Positions 42,257-51,099 are shown, counted from the stretch's first letter. The stretch is DNA of 57,313 bases from Thermoleophilia bacterium (GCA_025927685.1 JAICKX010000007.1:1-57313), one strand, 5' to 3'. The notes: generated by a model from the letters alone, not told the origin. Made by a program: numbers and translations.

Positions 42257-43699
42257 TCAGCTCCCGACGAGCTCCCAGCGCCTGGCCGCGCGTGCAAGCT
42301 CGTGGAGCGCTACCGGCAGCCGGGCCCGCGAGGACGCTCTGCGGCTCTCCTCCTGCTCGATGAGCCGGCCCGCGGCCAGGGCCACACCGGGCAATGCGTC
42401 AGCCGCCACGGTCCTGATCCGCTCCTCGGCGACGACGGCGTCCTGATGCGTCCCGAGCACGTCCTGGAGCTCCTTCGCCGCACGGATGAAGGCCCGCCCC
42501 TCGCGATCGTGGGGGCGCGCCGCCAGCTCGGCCGCGTACCGCACGCGCTTCCCCGCGATCCGCAGCCGGTGCAGCGCCGTGTCGGCATCGTCGCCCAGGC
42601 GGCGCGCGGCCTTGCGCATCCGCCGGTACTCGCCCGACACGAGCGCGCCGAGGTCCAGCTCGTTGCCGGAGAGATGCGGGCTCCCGGCCTCGGTCACGAG
42701 CCGATCGACCAGCGCCAGGTAGCGAGGGCTCGCGAGCGCCGCCAGCACCCGGTCCCTGGCCGCGGACCGGTCTGCGGTGAGCCGCTCGATGACCCTGGCG
42801 GCGGACTCGGCGTCCGGGTCGCCCAGCCGCTCGGACCGCGGCTCCAGCTCCTCGACGAGGACGTCGAGGTCGCGGGCGTCGTTCGTCTCGCCGGCCAGCC
42901 ATCCCAGCTCGGTTCGCAGCCCCTCGGCCCACAGCTCGTCGAGGCCGGCCCGCCCCGCCCGAAGGAGCGCGCGCATGCGCCTGGTCGCGACGCGGAGATC
43001 GTGCAGCGGCTCGGTCCCCAGGCCGAGCCGCACGGCCGGGTCGGCAACGAGCATGGCGCGCACGTGGCCGGCGAGCATCGCGCCGAGCCGCTCCGCCGGT
43101 GACGCATCGGCATCAGGGCCGGCGCCGTCGAGGGTCGGGAGGTCGAGCACCCGGAAGACCTTCGGCCGGTCATCGGCCGCGATGGCGCCCGCCCGCCGAA
43201 GCGTCTTCGCCAGGCGGCGCATGTCGCGCTCGTCGCCCGCCGACAGGAGCTCGATCTCGACCTCGTCCAGGCGCGTGCGGGCGACCGACTCGTCGGCGAC
43301 GGTGACGACGTCGTGGAAGACGTCCGCGACCGGCACCTCGTCCCGGAAGACCCGCCTGCCGAGCCGGCGCGTGGTGAGGGTGGCGACCGGGGCGAGCGGC
43401 GCCCCGCGCAGATGGGCCACCAGCAGCTCGTAGGCCTCAGGCGGCGGCTCGGTGCCGCGCCCGGACAGCTCGACCTCGAACCGGCCTCCGGCCGCCGGGA
43501 CCTTGAGCTGCCAGCGCACGCTGCGGGCCCGCGTGCGCCGGCGGAGCGTGAGCCCGGAGGCCGCCAGCCGGCGGTCGGCCGTGTCGTGGTAGGCGGACAC
43601 CAGCGTGACGGTGCGCAGGCGCTCGCCGGGCAGCTCCGGGAGCAGAAAGCCCTCCGCCACGTCCAGCTTGCGCTCGCGCTCGAGCTCGTACACCGCCAT
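42257..43699 (-). CDS. CYTH-CHAD protein, polyphosphate-associated
   Basis: A 480-aa protein. Residues ~1-200 are a CYTH domain (ELERERKLDV gives the ExExK signature; LRRRTRA; WQLKVP; VEIELLS). Residues ~205-480 are a CHAD domain with conserved histidines and basic helices (LHDLRVATRRMRALLR, ALHRLRIAGKRVRYAAEL). CYTH domains bind triphosphate and CHAD domains bind polyphosphate. With ppx next to it the role is likely in polyphosphate handling. TAGACT (43706-43711) lies 6 nt before the ATG. Confidence 0.92.
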   Translation of the reverse strand: MAVYELERERKLDVAEGFLLPELPGERLRTVTLVSAYHDTADRRLAASGLTLRRRTRARSVRWQLKVPAAGGRFEVELSGRGTEPPPEAYELLVAHLRGAPLAPVATLTTRRLGRRVFRDEVPVADVFHDVVTVADESVARTRLDEVEIELLSAGDERDMRRLAKTLRRAGAIAADDRPKVFRVLDLPTLDGAGPDADASPAERLGAMLAGHVRAMLVADPAVRLGLGTEPLHDLRVATRRMRALLRAGRAGLDELWAEGLRTELGWLAGETNDARDLDVLVEELEPRSERLGDPDAESAARVIERLTADRSAARDRVLAALASPRYLALVDRLVTEAGSPHLSGNELDLGALVSGEYRRMRKAARRLGDDADTALHRLRIAGKRVRYAAELAARPHDREGRAFIRAAKELQDVLGTHQDAVVAEERIRTVAADALPGVALAAGRLIEQEESRRASSRARLPVALHELARAARRWELVGS

Positions 43700-43770
43700 C
43701 GGCGAAGTCTAGAAACCCGCTGCAAACCGCGGCTTCGTTGTTATCCACGAGGCTGGAGACCGACCGGGAC

Positions 43771-43904
43771 CCGGGGACAGTCCCTGAACATGTGCCGCGA
43801 CGACGCTGCGACGCGTTCGTGACACCACCGGCCGCTGCGCGGCCCCGGCGCGTCACGCCGCTCCCACGGATGTGTGACACGAATTGTTCAGGGACTGTCC
43901 CCGG
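43771..43904. mobile_element. 134-bp element with perfect 20-bp inverted ends (MITE/REP-like)
   Basis: The left end CCGGGGACAGTCCCTGAACA (43771-43790) is exactly inverted at 43885-43904. Inside are nested palindromes (CGTGAC...GTCACG and GGCCGC-TGC-GCGGCC), so the whole can fold as one long hairpin. There is no coding capacity. The right end overlaps the pilZ gene: the last codons and the TGA stop of pilZ are made of the element's end. A single end (57199-57216) recurs near the right edge of the window. No target-site duplication is evident. A RAYT-type transposase would be the expected partner, but none is present here. Confidence 0.8.
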
Positions 43905-44532
43905 CCTCCGGTGCGTCGTCGCGGTGGAGCGCCGCGCGGCTGCGGGCGACGACCAGGGCAGCCAACGCGGCGTGCGCGTCGACGCTGTCGTCGGTCACCG
44001 CCACCGCGACCAGCCCCTCTCCGTGGCGGACGACCGTCGCTTCGCCTGCGACGATCGACTCGCGGTCGTCCGGGTGGGTGAGGCGGAACTCGATCAGGTC
44101 GCCCGTGACCGCATCGGTGCCCGCCGCCTCGATGAGGAGGCCGCCGGAGGCGATGTTGACGGAGACGCCCTGCACCTCCTCGCCCGGCTCGTCCCCGGAG
44201 AGCCGCCGGACCGCGACCCGGGTCATGCAGTTGATCCGCGTCGAGCGCGAACGTGTCGCCGCCTGATCGGAGACGACGAACCTGAAGTCCCCCACCGGTT
44301 CGACGGCATGGAGCGTGCCGCGAAAGCCGACCAGCGAGTCGCCGTGGCGGAACGTCAGAAACGCGTTCGCCACGTCCCGGGTCAGGCGCGCGGTCTCCGC
44401 CTTGCGCTCGACCTCGAGCGCCACCGTCATGCCCTCGACCGCCAGGATCCGCGCGGTGAACGAGGCCGGCACGAGGTACTGCCCGTGCGGCAGCGTCACC
44501 ACAACGGTGTCGTGGTCGCGCAGGCGGTTCAC
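43888..44532 (-). CDS. PilZ-domain protein
   Basis: A 214-aa protein with an N-terminal YcgR-like beta domain and a C-terminal PilZ domain (~100-200): RINCMTRVAVRR supplies Arg residues and SVNIASGGLLIEA matches the (D/N)xSxxG motif. PilZ domains bind cyclic di-GMP, so this is a candidate effector, with the HD-GYP gene elsewhere in the window as a possible hydrolase. The last residues (GDSP) and stop are derived from the repeat element. TAGCAT (44539-44544 on the opposite strand) lies 6 nt before the GTG start. Confidence 0.88.
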   Translation of the reverse strand: MNRLRDHDTVVVTLPHGQYLVPASFTARILAVEGMTVALEVERKAETARLTRDVANAFLTFRHGDSLVGFRGTLHAVEPVGDFRFVVSDQAATRSRSTRINCMTRVAVRRLSGDEPGEEVQGVSVNIASGGLLIEAAGTDAVTGDLIEFRLTHPDDRESIVAGEATVVRHGEGLVAVAVTDDSVDAHAALAALVVARSRAALHRDDAPEAGDSP

Positions 44533-44565
44533 CGCGCCATGCTACCCACGCGCTCCGGGATGCAT

Positions 44566-44637
44566 GCCCTCGCCAGGATTCGAACCTGGGACGCCGGCCT
44601 TAGGAGAGCCGCGCTCTATCCCCTGAGCTACGAGGGC
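44566..44637 (-). tRNA. tRNA-Arg (anticodon CCT)
   Basis: The minus strand folds as a full cloverleaf: acceptor GCCCTCG/CGAGGGC, D arm GCTC...GAGC, anticodon loop CTCCTAA with CCT, and T arm CCAGG-TTCGAAT-CCTGG. It is 72 nt and lacks an encoded CCA. It reads AGG codons, which are rare in this GC-rich genome. It lies between pilZ and the cupin gene. Confidence 0.95.
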
Positions 44638-44644
44638 CCGCGGC

Positions 44645-45001
44645 CTACGATACTTCGTCGCCGTCCTCGAGCCACGTCGTCTCCATCCGCGGCGACGCGT
44701 GGATGGTCACCATCCGCAGCCGGCCGGGGCCGAGCCCCTTGAAGCCGTGCGCGGTTTCCGGCGGGACAACGACGATCTCGCCCGCCCCGGCCTCGACGTG
44801 GCCGTCGCCGAAGCGGAACCGGCCGCGGCCCTCGAGCACGATGAACGTCTCCGAGTACGGGTGCGTGTGCGGATCGGGCCCGTCGCCCTCGCCGGCGTCC
44901 ACGATGAACCCGGAGACGTCGGAGCCGAGGTCAGCACCCTCCCAGCTCCCCTTCGAGCCGTCCTCCTCGTAGCGCCAAGACGGCAGCGCCTCGGGCGTCA
45001 C
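44645..45001 (-). CDS. Cupin-domain protein
   Basis: A 118-aa single cupin. Motif 1 reads PDPHTHPYSETFIVLEGRGRFRFG (His, His, Glu metal ligands); motif 2 reads GEIVVVPPETAHGFKGLG (His). Such small cupins range from sugar isomerases to dioxygenases and sensors, and nothing here tells which. It starts at GTG 45001, overlapping the glsB-like stop (GTGA). Confidence 0.85.
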   Translation of the reverse strand: MTPEALPSWRYEEDGSKGSWEGADLGSDVSGFIVDAGEGDGPDPHTHPYSETFIVLEGRGRFRFGDGHVEAGAGEIVVVPPETAHGFKGLGPGRLRMVTIHASPRMETTWLEDGDEVS

Positions 45002-45258
45002 CAGCGCCGCCCCCTGTTGCCGCTCAGCGCCTGGAGCACGAGCAGCAGGACGATCGCGCCCACGATCGAGGCGATGAACCCGGCCCGCTCGCCGGAGTGG
45101 TAGAAGCCGGCCGCCCGGCCGCCGATCGTCGCGATGACGGAGCCGGCGATGCCGACGACCATCGTCACGATCACGCCCGACGGGTGCTTCCCCGGCGTCA
45201 GGAGCCGGGCGATGAAGCCGATGACGAGCCCGACGAGCGCTGCCCAGACGATCCACAT
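44998..45258 (-). CDS. GlsB/YeaQ/YmgE-family small membrane protein
   Basis: An 86-aa protein with three hydrophobic helices and glycine-rich turns (WAALVGLVIGFIARLLTPGKHPSGVIVTMVVGIAGSVIATIGG). This is the transglycosylase-associated/GlsB-like family, linked to stress but of unknown function. TAGGAT (opposite strand 45266-45271) lies 7 nt before the ATG, inside the end of the upstream gene, so it has its own promoter. Confidence 0.88.
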   Translation of the reverse strand: MWIVWAALVGLVIGFIARLLTPGKHPSGVIVTMVVGIAGSVIATIGGRAAGFYHSGERAGFIASIVGAIVLLLVLQALSGNRGRRW

Positions 45259-45268
45259 TGCGCCGATC

Positions 45269-47359
45269 CTAGATGGTGGGGACGAGCGGGCGCTCCCGCA
45301 GGTACGGGAGGGCGACCGCCGGGTCCGGGCCGTCGATCTCGCGGGCCAGACGGTGGCCGTCGAAGATCGCATCGGCGATGAGCCGCGGCGCAACGCAGTC
45401 CCCCACTCGGTGGACCGCCGCGATGCCGGCCTCGGCGAGCGCCTCGGGGTCGCCGCTGAGCTCGCGGTAGAGCGCGTCGTCGGAGAGCCGCTGCGTGACG
45501 AGCACGGTCGCGTCGACCTCGATCTCGGAGCGGCGCCCGACCGCATCCTCCGCGCGCAGGCCGCCCGGCAGCACCTCCGTCGGCGTGAGCGCGGTGCGGA
45601 GGTCGATCCCGAGGTCGTGCAGGTGGCGGCGCAGGCGCAGGCCCTCGAGCGTCTGGTCGCAGGTCGGCGCGACGACGTCGTAGGGCGTCACGAACGTCAC
45701 CTCGTAGCCCTCGGCGCGCAGCACCTCGGCCAGGCCGGCGGCGGTGAAGTAGCCCTCACAGTCGAGGATCGCGACCCGGGGGCCCTCTGGCCGGAACCCG
45801 CCCACCATGACGTCCTCGGGCCGAAGGACGTGCGGGAGCGACGCGTCGGCGCCGGGGATGGGGGCCCGGGTGATGCCGTTCATTCCGTCACCGGCCCAGC
45901 GGGCGCCGGTGGCGACGACGACGATCCGGGCACCGTACTCGCGCACGGCGTCGGCATCGAGCGGGCTGCGAAGCACGATCTCCACGTTCGCCAGCCGGTC
46001 GAGCTGGACGCGACGGTAGTCGACCACGTGCCCCCACTCGCCGAGCCCGGGGAGCTGCGTCACCCAGCGCATCTGACCACCGATGTCGGCGCCCCCGTCC
46101 AGCAGGTGCACCATCTCGAACCCGCGCTTGCCGAGCACCATCGCGCACTCCATCCCCGCGGGGCCGGCGCCCACGACCAGCACCGGCTCCTGGGCGTTCG
46201 CCGCCCGCTCGAAGCGCTCCGGGTGCCAGCCGCGGCGGTGCTCCTCGCCCGCCGTGGGGTTCTGCGTGCAGCCCAGGTGCAGGCCCCACACCGAGCGCGA
46301 GTAGCAGGCGTTGCACCCGATGCACTCCCGCACCTCGTCGTAGCGGCCCTCCTCGATCTTGCGCGGGAGGAAGGGATCCGAGATCGACGGTCGCGCGGCG
46401 CCGATCAGATCGGCGTGGCCGCCGCGGATCACCTCGGCCATCCGGTCGGGATCGGTGAAACGGCCGACGACGACGACCGGCTTCGAGGTGGCCTCCTTGG
46501 CCCGGCCCGACCACTGGAGCTGGTAGCCCTGCTCGTAGAAGCGCGACGGCCCGGCGTCGAGCCGGCCCATTCCCGCCATCGACCCGATCGTCACGTCCCA
46601 CAGGTCGACCATGGGGTCGGCGGCGCGGATGAACTCGAGCCCCTCCTCGAGGTCGACGCCGGAGAGCTCGAGCGTGTCGGCCGCGATCCGCACGGCGATC
46701 GCGCAGTCCGAGCCGATCTCGTCGCGCATGCGCTCGATCGCCTCGAGCCAGAAGCGGCTCCGGTTATCGAACGAGCCGCCGTACTCGTCGGTGCGGCGGT
46801 TGAAGACCGGCGAGAGGAACTGGGTGGGGAGATAGGTGTGCGAGCCGTAGACGTAGAGGATGTCGAACCCCGCCGTGCGGGCCCGGCGGGCGGCGGCGAC
46901 CCACTCGTCCTGCACACGGCGGATGTCGGCCCGCTCCATCACCTTCGGCACGGTGACACCGTCCCAGTCGCTTGCGATCTGCGACGGGGCGAGCGGCGGC
47001 AGGCGCGACTCGCGCTGCTCGGCGAAGAGGCCGCCGTGCCACAGCTCGATCCCGGCCAGAGCGCCGTTCGCGTGGGCGGCACCGGCCATCAGCGAGAGCG
47101 CGCGCATGTCCTCGTCGTCCCACAGCCGCGCGGAGGTGTACGGCTTCTCGTCGGACTCGGGGCTGATCGAGCAGTACTCCGTGCAGACGGCCGCCCACCC
47201 ACCCTCGGCCTTCATGCCGCGGAAGGCGGCCTGCGTCCACGGCTTCTCGACGCCGAAGCCGGTGCAGTGCGGCACCTGGTAGAAGCGGTTCCGCAGCGTG
47301 CGGGGGCCGATCGGCACCTCCTCGAAGAGGATGTCGTGGCGGGCCAGGCGCTCGGGCAT
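45269..47359 (-). CDS. Trimethylamine dehydrogenase-like FMN/[4Fe-4S]/FAD-domain oxidoreductase
   Basis: A 696-aa protein that aligns throughout with trimethylamine dehydrogenase (TMADH). The TIM barrel has the FMN-linking cysteine in FYQVPHC (C32, TMADH C30), Tyr/His in YVYGSH and DAGPSRF. The [4Fe-4S] cysteines are in CIGCNAC and GCTQN. The C-terminal half has two Rossmann-type domains (VLVVGAGPAGMECA; GDCVAPRLIADAIFDGHRLARE). Of the three aromatic residues that cage trimethylamine, Tyr60 is kept (Y62), but the Trp264 and Trp355 positions appear replaced (non-aromatic; Ser). The substrate is therefore probably a different methylated amine. It is coupled to the MttB gene (TGATG). Confidence 0.9.
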   Translation of the reverse strand: MPERLARHDILFEEVPIGPRTLRNRFYQVPHCTGFGVEKPWTQAAFRGMKAEGGWAAVCTEYCSISPESDEKPYTSARLWDDEDMRALSLMAGAAHANGALAGIELWHGGLFAEQRESRLPPLAPSQIASDWDGVTVPKVMERADIRRVQDEWVAAARRARTAGFDILYVYGSHTYLPTQFLSPVFNRRTDEYGGSFDNRSRFWLEAIERMRDEIGSDCAIAVRIAADTLELSGVDLEEGLEFIRAADPMVDLWDVTIGSMAGMGRLDAGPSRFYEQGYQLQWSGRAKEATSKPVVVVGRFTDPDRMAEVIRGGHADLIGAARPSISDPFLPRKIEEGRYDEVRECIGCNACYSRSVWGLHLGCTQNPTAGEEHRRGWHPERFERAANAQEPVLVVGAGPAGMECAMVLGKRGFEMVHLLDGGADIGGQMRWVTQLPGLGEWGHVVDYRRVQLDRLANVEIVLRSPLDADAVREYGARIVVVATGARWAGDGMNGITRAPIPGADASLPHVLRPEDVMVGGFRPEGPRVAILDCEGYFTAAGLAEVLRAEGYEVTFVTPYDVVAPTCDQTLEGLRLRRHLHDLGIDLRTALTPTEVLPGGLRAEDAVGRRSEIEVDATVLVTQRLSDDALYRELSGDPEALAEAGIAAVHRVGDCVAPRLIADAIFDGHRLAREIDGPDPAVALPYLRERPLVPTI

Positions 47360-48801
47360 CAGTCCGCTTCGATCTCCGCCTTCCGCCGCGCCATGAGCTC
47401 GCGCAGCTCGGCGTCGACCGCATCGTCGATGCCCGGGTCCTCGTAGCTCTCGAGCAGCTGCTTCCACTGCTCGGTCGCCGCCCGCTCGGCGGTCACCGCG
47501 CCGCGCTTCTCCCAGGTGACATACGCCTGGGAGCGGAAGAGCGGGCTCATGAACACCCAGTCCTTGAAGTGGGCCAGGGTGTGGTCGGAGGCGAGGAACA
47601 TGCCGCCCGGCCCCTCCTGGCGCACCGCGTCCATCGCGAACTCCTCCTCGCTCATGCCGATTCCGCCCGAGAGCACGTCGAAGACGCGCAGGAGCTCCAG
47701 GTCGAGCACGAACTTCTCGTACGAGGCCGTGAGGCCGCCCTCGAGCCAGCCGGCCGCGTGCATGACCAGGTCGCAGCCGCCCAGCATCGTCGCCCAGAGC
47801 GTGTTCACGGTCTCGGCCGCGGCCTGAACGTCGAGCGCGTTCGAGGAGCACAGCCCGCCGCCGCCGCGATACGGGAGCCCGTAGCGGCGGGCGAGGACGC
47901 CGCCCGCCAGGGTGCCGAGGATCGACTCCGGCGTCCCGAAGGCGGGGCCGCCGGTGCGCATGTCGACCGCCGTGAAGAACGAGCCGAAGAGGCACGGCGC
48001 GCCCGGGCGCACCGCCTGGACGAGCGCGACGCCGGAGAGCGCCTCGGCGACCTGCTGGGCCAGCCCGGCCGCGATGCTGACGGGCGCCGTCGCGCCGGCG
48101 AGCAGGAACGGCGTCACGACCACCGGCTGGCCCGCGGCGGCCCATTCCATGAGCGCGTCCGCCATCAGCCCGTCCCAGACGAGCGGGCTGTTCGGGTTGA
48201 CGACGCCCATGATGGCCGGCGCCGCCTCGATCGCCTCGCGGCCGCCGAGCGCGACCGCCGCCAGGTCGACGGCGTCGCGCGCCTTCGGCCCGGACGTGCC
48301 GTAGCAGATGAGCGGCTTGTCCGACCACCGCAGGACGGCGTAGTCCATGTCGAGATGGCGGCTGCGCTCGTCGAGGTCGGTGGCCTCGACGACGCCGCTC
48401 TGGTGGCAGGTCATGAGGTCGGCGGCATGCGCCATCTTGATCAGCTCGACGTAGTCAGAGATCGTGCCGGCGCGGCGCCCGCGCTCGAGGTCGGAGCAGA
48501 ACGGCGAGCCGCCGACCGGTGTCAGCACCGGCTTGCCGCCGCCGATCGTGACCGCGCGATCGGGATTTCGGGCCGCGAGCGTGAAGGATGCCGGCGCCCG
48601 CTCGGCCATCTCCATCACGAACTCGCGGTCCCAGCGGACGCGCTCGCCGTCGACCTCCTGGCCGAGCCCGCGCAGCAGGGCCAGCGCGCCGTCGTGGCGG
48701 ACATCGGTGCCGATCTCCTCGAGGATCGTCATGGCGTGCTCGTGGACGGCGTCGAGCGCCTCGCCCGAGAGCACGGCCGAGATGCCGGCGTCAGCGAACA
48801 T
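47359..48801 (-). CDS. MttB-family (non-pyrrolysine) methyltransferase
   Basis: A 480-aa TIM-barrel protein of the trimethylamine methyltransferase MttB family (AMTILEEIGTDV start; VLTPVGGSPFCSD; RHLDMDYAVLRWSDKPLICYG; RGGGGLCSSNALD; HDLVMH-type AGWLEGGLTASYEKFVLD). The frame is open with no in-frame amber, so it is a non-Pyl member like the glycine betaine methyltransferase MtgB. Such enzymes move a methyl group from a quaternary amine to a corrinoid protein, which is not encoded in the window. The following TMADH-like gene suggests a shared methylated-amine pathway. Confidence 0.9.
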   Translation of the reverse strand: MFADAGISAVLSGEALDAVHEHAMTILEEIGTDVRHDGALALLRGLGQEVDGERVRWDREFVMEMAERAPASFTLAARNPDRAVTIGGGKPVLTPVGGSPFCSDLERGRRAGTISDYVELIKMAHAADLMTCHQSGVVEATDLDERSRHLDMDYAVLRWSDKPLICYGTSGPKARDAVDLAAVALGGREAIEAAPAIMGVVNPNSPLVWDGLMADALMEWAAAGQPVVVTPFLLAGATAPVSIAAGLAQQVAEALSGVALVQAVRPGAPCLFGSFFTAVDMRTGGPAFGTPESILGTLAGGVLARRYGLPYRGGGGLCSSNALDVQAAAETVNTLWATMLGGCDLVMHAAGWLEGGLTASYEKFVLDLELLRVFDVLSGGIGMSEEEFAMDAVRQEGPGGMFLASDHTLAHFKDWVFMSPLFRSQAYVTWEKRGAVTAERAATEQWKQLLESYEDPGIDDAVDAELRELMARRKAEIEAD

Positions 48802-49948
48802 CGCCGGCGAGCGTATCGGATCGCCGGAACGAGAGCCCCAGAGAGGCGGCGGCGCCCACGGCGACGGCGGCGCAGCAGGCCGTCACCACGGCGTGCCAGC
48901 CGTCGTGGAGCCAGAGGCCCGGAACGTAGGCCCCGGCGCCGCCGAGCACGTAGTAGATCGTCTGGTGCAGGCTGGTGGCGGTGCCGCGATGGTGGTCGAC
49001 GAGCCGCGGGATCAGAAGCTGGCACGTGGTCACGGCCGAGAACATCGACCCGGCGAGCAGCGCCAGGCCGGCGATGACAGCGGCCAGGTTGTCGACAAGC
49101 GTGAGCGCCGCGCCGGTGCCCGCCGTCGCGAGCAGGAACGGCAGCAGCCGTTCCGGGCCGAGCCGCGCGGCGGCGTGGCCGACCAGCGGCACGACCGCGC
49201 CAATGATCCACACGGCGTAGACCAGGCCCGCGACGCCCAGGCTGAGGTCGAGCGGGGGCGCCGTGAGCCGGTACGTGGCGAACGTGAAGATGCCGACGAA
49301 CGCGAAGAAGGTCGCCCCCGCCGCGAGCGCGTTCAGAAGCAGCGAGACGTTGCGGACGTGCTCGGAGACGACCGCCCGCAGGTCGCGGTGGACGTGGCGC
49401 GGCTCGTCCCGCGGGAGCCACGACCACATCGCGAGCGCGCCGGCGACCGTGGGGACGGTCAGCGCCTCGAGGCCCACCCGCCAGCTCGTCCAGTCGGCGA
49501 CGACCGCCGTGCCAACGCGGCCGACCAGCCCGCCGAAGACGAGCGAGGCCGTGTAGGCGCCCATCGCCGCCCCGGCGGCCCGGCCCCGGAAGCGCTCGGT
49601 CACGTACGGGACGGCGACCGTCAGGAGGCCGGGCATGAGCAGGCCCTGGCAGGCGCGGACGCCCAGCAGCGCGGGCATGCTCGGCGCGAGCCCGGCCACG
49701 GCCGTCGGGATGCAGATGAGGACGGCCGCCGAGGACATGACGCGGGCCCGGCCCAGCCGGTCGGAGAGCGGGCCTGCGACCCAGCCTCCGGCGGCGACGG
49801 CGAGCACGACCACCGTGATCGTGAGCCCGGCCGCCGACGGCGACGCGTGTAGGCCCTCCTCGACGTCCGGAAGGATCGCCTGGGTCGAGTACATGTTCGC
49901 GAACATCGCCGACGCGCCCAGGAAGAGCGCCGCTCCGGGGCGCGTCAC
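48791..49948 (-). CDS. MFS permease linked to the methylamine genes
   Basis: A 385-aa, 12-helix MFS protein of the YnfM/MdtG-like type (GPLSDRLGRARVMSSAAVLI; YVTERFRGRAAGAAMGAYTASLVFGGLVGRVG). It overlaps the MttB gene by 11 nt and the RNase D gene by 4 nt (GTGA start at 49948). Position suggests uptake or export of the methylated substrate, but general drug transport is equally possible. Confidence 0.82.
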   Translation of the reverse strand: MTRPGAALFLGASAMFANMYSTQAILPDVEEGLHASPSAAGLTITVVVLAVAAGGWVAGPLSDRLGRARVMSSAAVLICIPTAVAGLAPSMPALLGVRACQGLLMPGLLTVAVPYVTERFRGRAAGAAMGAYTASLVFGGLVGRVGTAVVADWTSWRVGLEALTVPTVAGALAMWSWLPRDEPRHVHRDLRAVVSEHVRNVSLLLNALAAGATFFAFVGIFTFATYRLTAPPLDLSLGVAGLVYAVWIIGAVVPLVGHAAARLGPERLLPFLLATAGTGAALTLVDNLAAVIAGLALLAGSMFSAVTTCQLLIPRLVDHHRGTATSLHQTIYYVLGGAGAYVPGLWLHDGWHAVVTACCAAVAVGAAASLGLSFRRSDTLAGDVR

Positions 49949-51099
49949 GACTCGGCGACGTGCGGCGGCCCCGGCAGGACGCGGAGCGAGATCTCGCCGC
50001 GCAGGAGCCGGACGAGCGAGTCGCCCGCCAGCTCGCGCCGCCAGCCGGTGAGGAGCGGATGCGGGCGGTCGCCGTCGAGCGACTGGCCGGCGATGAAGGT
50101 CTCGAGATCGGCCCGGGTCGCCACCAGCTCCGACGCGACGCCGGCCGCGCTGCAGCGGGCCTGGAGGACCGCGGAGGCGAGCGGCAGGACCACCCGGATC
50201 CGGCGGCGAACCTCGCCGGGCAGCTCGGCGTCCGCCTCGGGCGGCGGGCCGGGATCGGCCAGCGTGGCGAGCAGCTCGTCGAGCTGGCGGCCGCGCCGGA
50301 TCTGAAGCCCGCGGATGCCCTCCGCGTCCTTGGCGGTCGCCGGCCGGCGGCGGGCGAGCTCGACGAGCGTCGCGTCCTTCACGAGCCAGGCGGCCGGGAG
50401 GTCGCGGCGGCGGGCCTCACGCTCGCGCCAGGCGGCCGCCGCCCGCAGGGCGGCCAGGCCTTCCGTCCGCACCTTGCCGCGGCCCGCGACCCGGCGCCAG
50501 GCGGTGTCGGGATCCTGGACGAAGGGCGCGTCGGGGCCGAAACGGCCCTCGAGCTCCTCCGCCAGCCAGGCCTCGCGGCCCTGCGAGCGCAGGCGGTTCT
50601 GGAGGGCGTCCGCGGCCCCCAGCAGATAGCGGACGTCGTCCGCCGCATACTCGATCTGGGCAGCGGTCAGCGGCCGCCGCTGCCAGTCGGTGAAGCCCTC
50701 GTCGTGGCGCAACCGCACCTTGAGCGCGGCCTCAAGCAGCCGCTCGAGCGAGAGCGTGCCGCCGAAGCCGGCGAACCCCGCGGCGAGCTGCGTGTCGTAC
50801 ACGCGCACCGGGCGCACATCGTGCTGGAGCACGAACGCCGCCAGGTCGCCCGAGGGGGCGTGCATGACCTTCTCGACCGCCGGATCGGCCATGAGGCCGG
50901 CCACCGGCTCGAGCGGGACCCCTGCGATCGGGTCGACGACGGCCAGCCGCCCCGACGTCGCGATCTGCACGAGGCTGAGGCGCGGCGCGTACGTGCGCTC
51001 CCACACGAACTCCGTGTCGATCGCACACCTGCCCTCTGCGCGGGCGACATCGAGCAGCGGCCCCAGCGCCTCGGCGCTCGTGATCTGCTCGATCTGCAT
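49945..51099 (-). CDS. rnd: Ribonuclease D (3'-5' exoribonuclease)
   Basis: A 384-aa RNase D for tRNA 3' processing. The DEDDy exonuclease residues are in IDTEFVWER, VMHAPSGDLAAF and IEYAADDVRYL. Two HRDC-like helical domains follow (~205-290 and ~300-380). The track starts at GTG 51117, but ATG 51099 is preferred since CATACT (opposite strand 51109-51114) would then be a -10 at 9 nt. It is divergent from the NfeD gene. Confidence 0.93.
   Translation of the reverse strand: MQIEQITSAEALGPLLDVARAEGRCAIDTEFVWERTYAPRLSLVQIATSGRLAVVDPIAGVPLEPVAGLMADPAVEKVMHAPSGDLAAFVLQHDVRPVRVYDTQLAAGFAGFGGTLSLERLLEAALKVRLRHDEGFTDWQRRPLTAAQIEYAADDVRYLLGAADALQNRLRSQGREAWLAEELEGRFGPDAPFVQDPDTAWRRVAGRGKVRTEGLAALRAAAAWREREARRRDLPAAWLVKDATLVELARRRPATAKDAEGIRGLQIRRGRQLDELLATLADPGPPPEADAELPGEVRRRIRVVLPLASAVLQARCSAAGVASELVATRADLETFIAGQSLDGDRPHPLLTGWRRELAGDSLVRLLRGEISLRVLPGPPHVAES

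Noticed and set aside
47359-48801. Pyrrolysine-containing MttB
   Set aside because: The frame has no in-frame TAG and ends normally at TGA; no pylS/pylT-like genes are visible.
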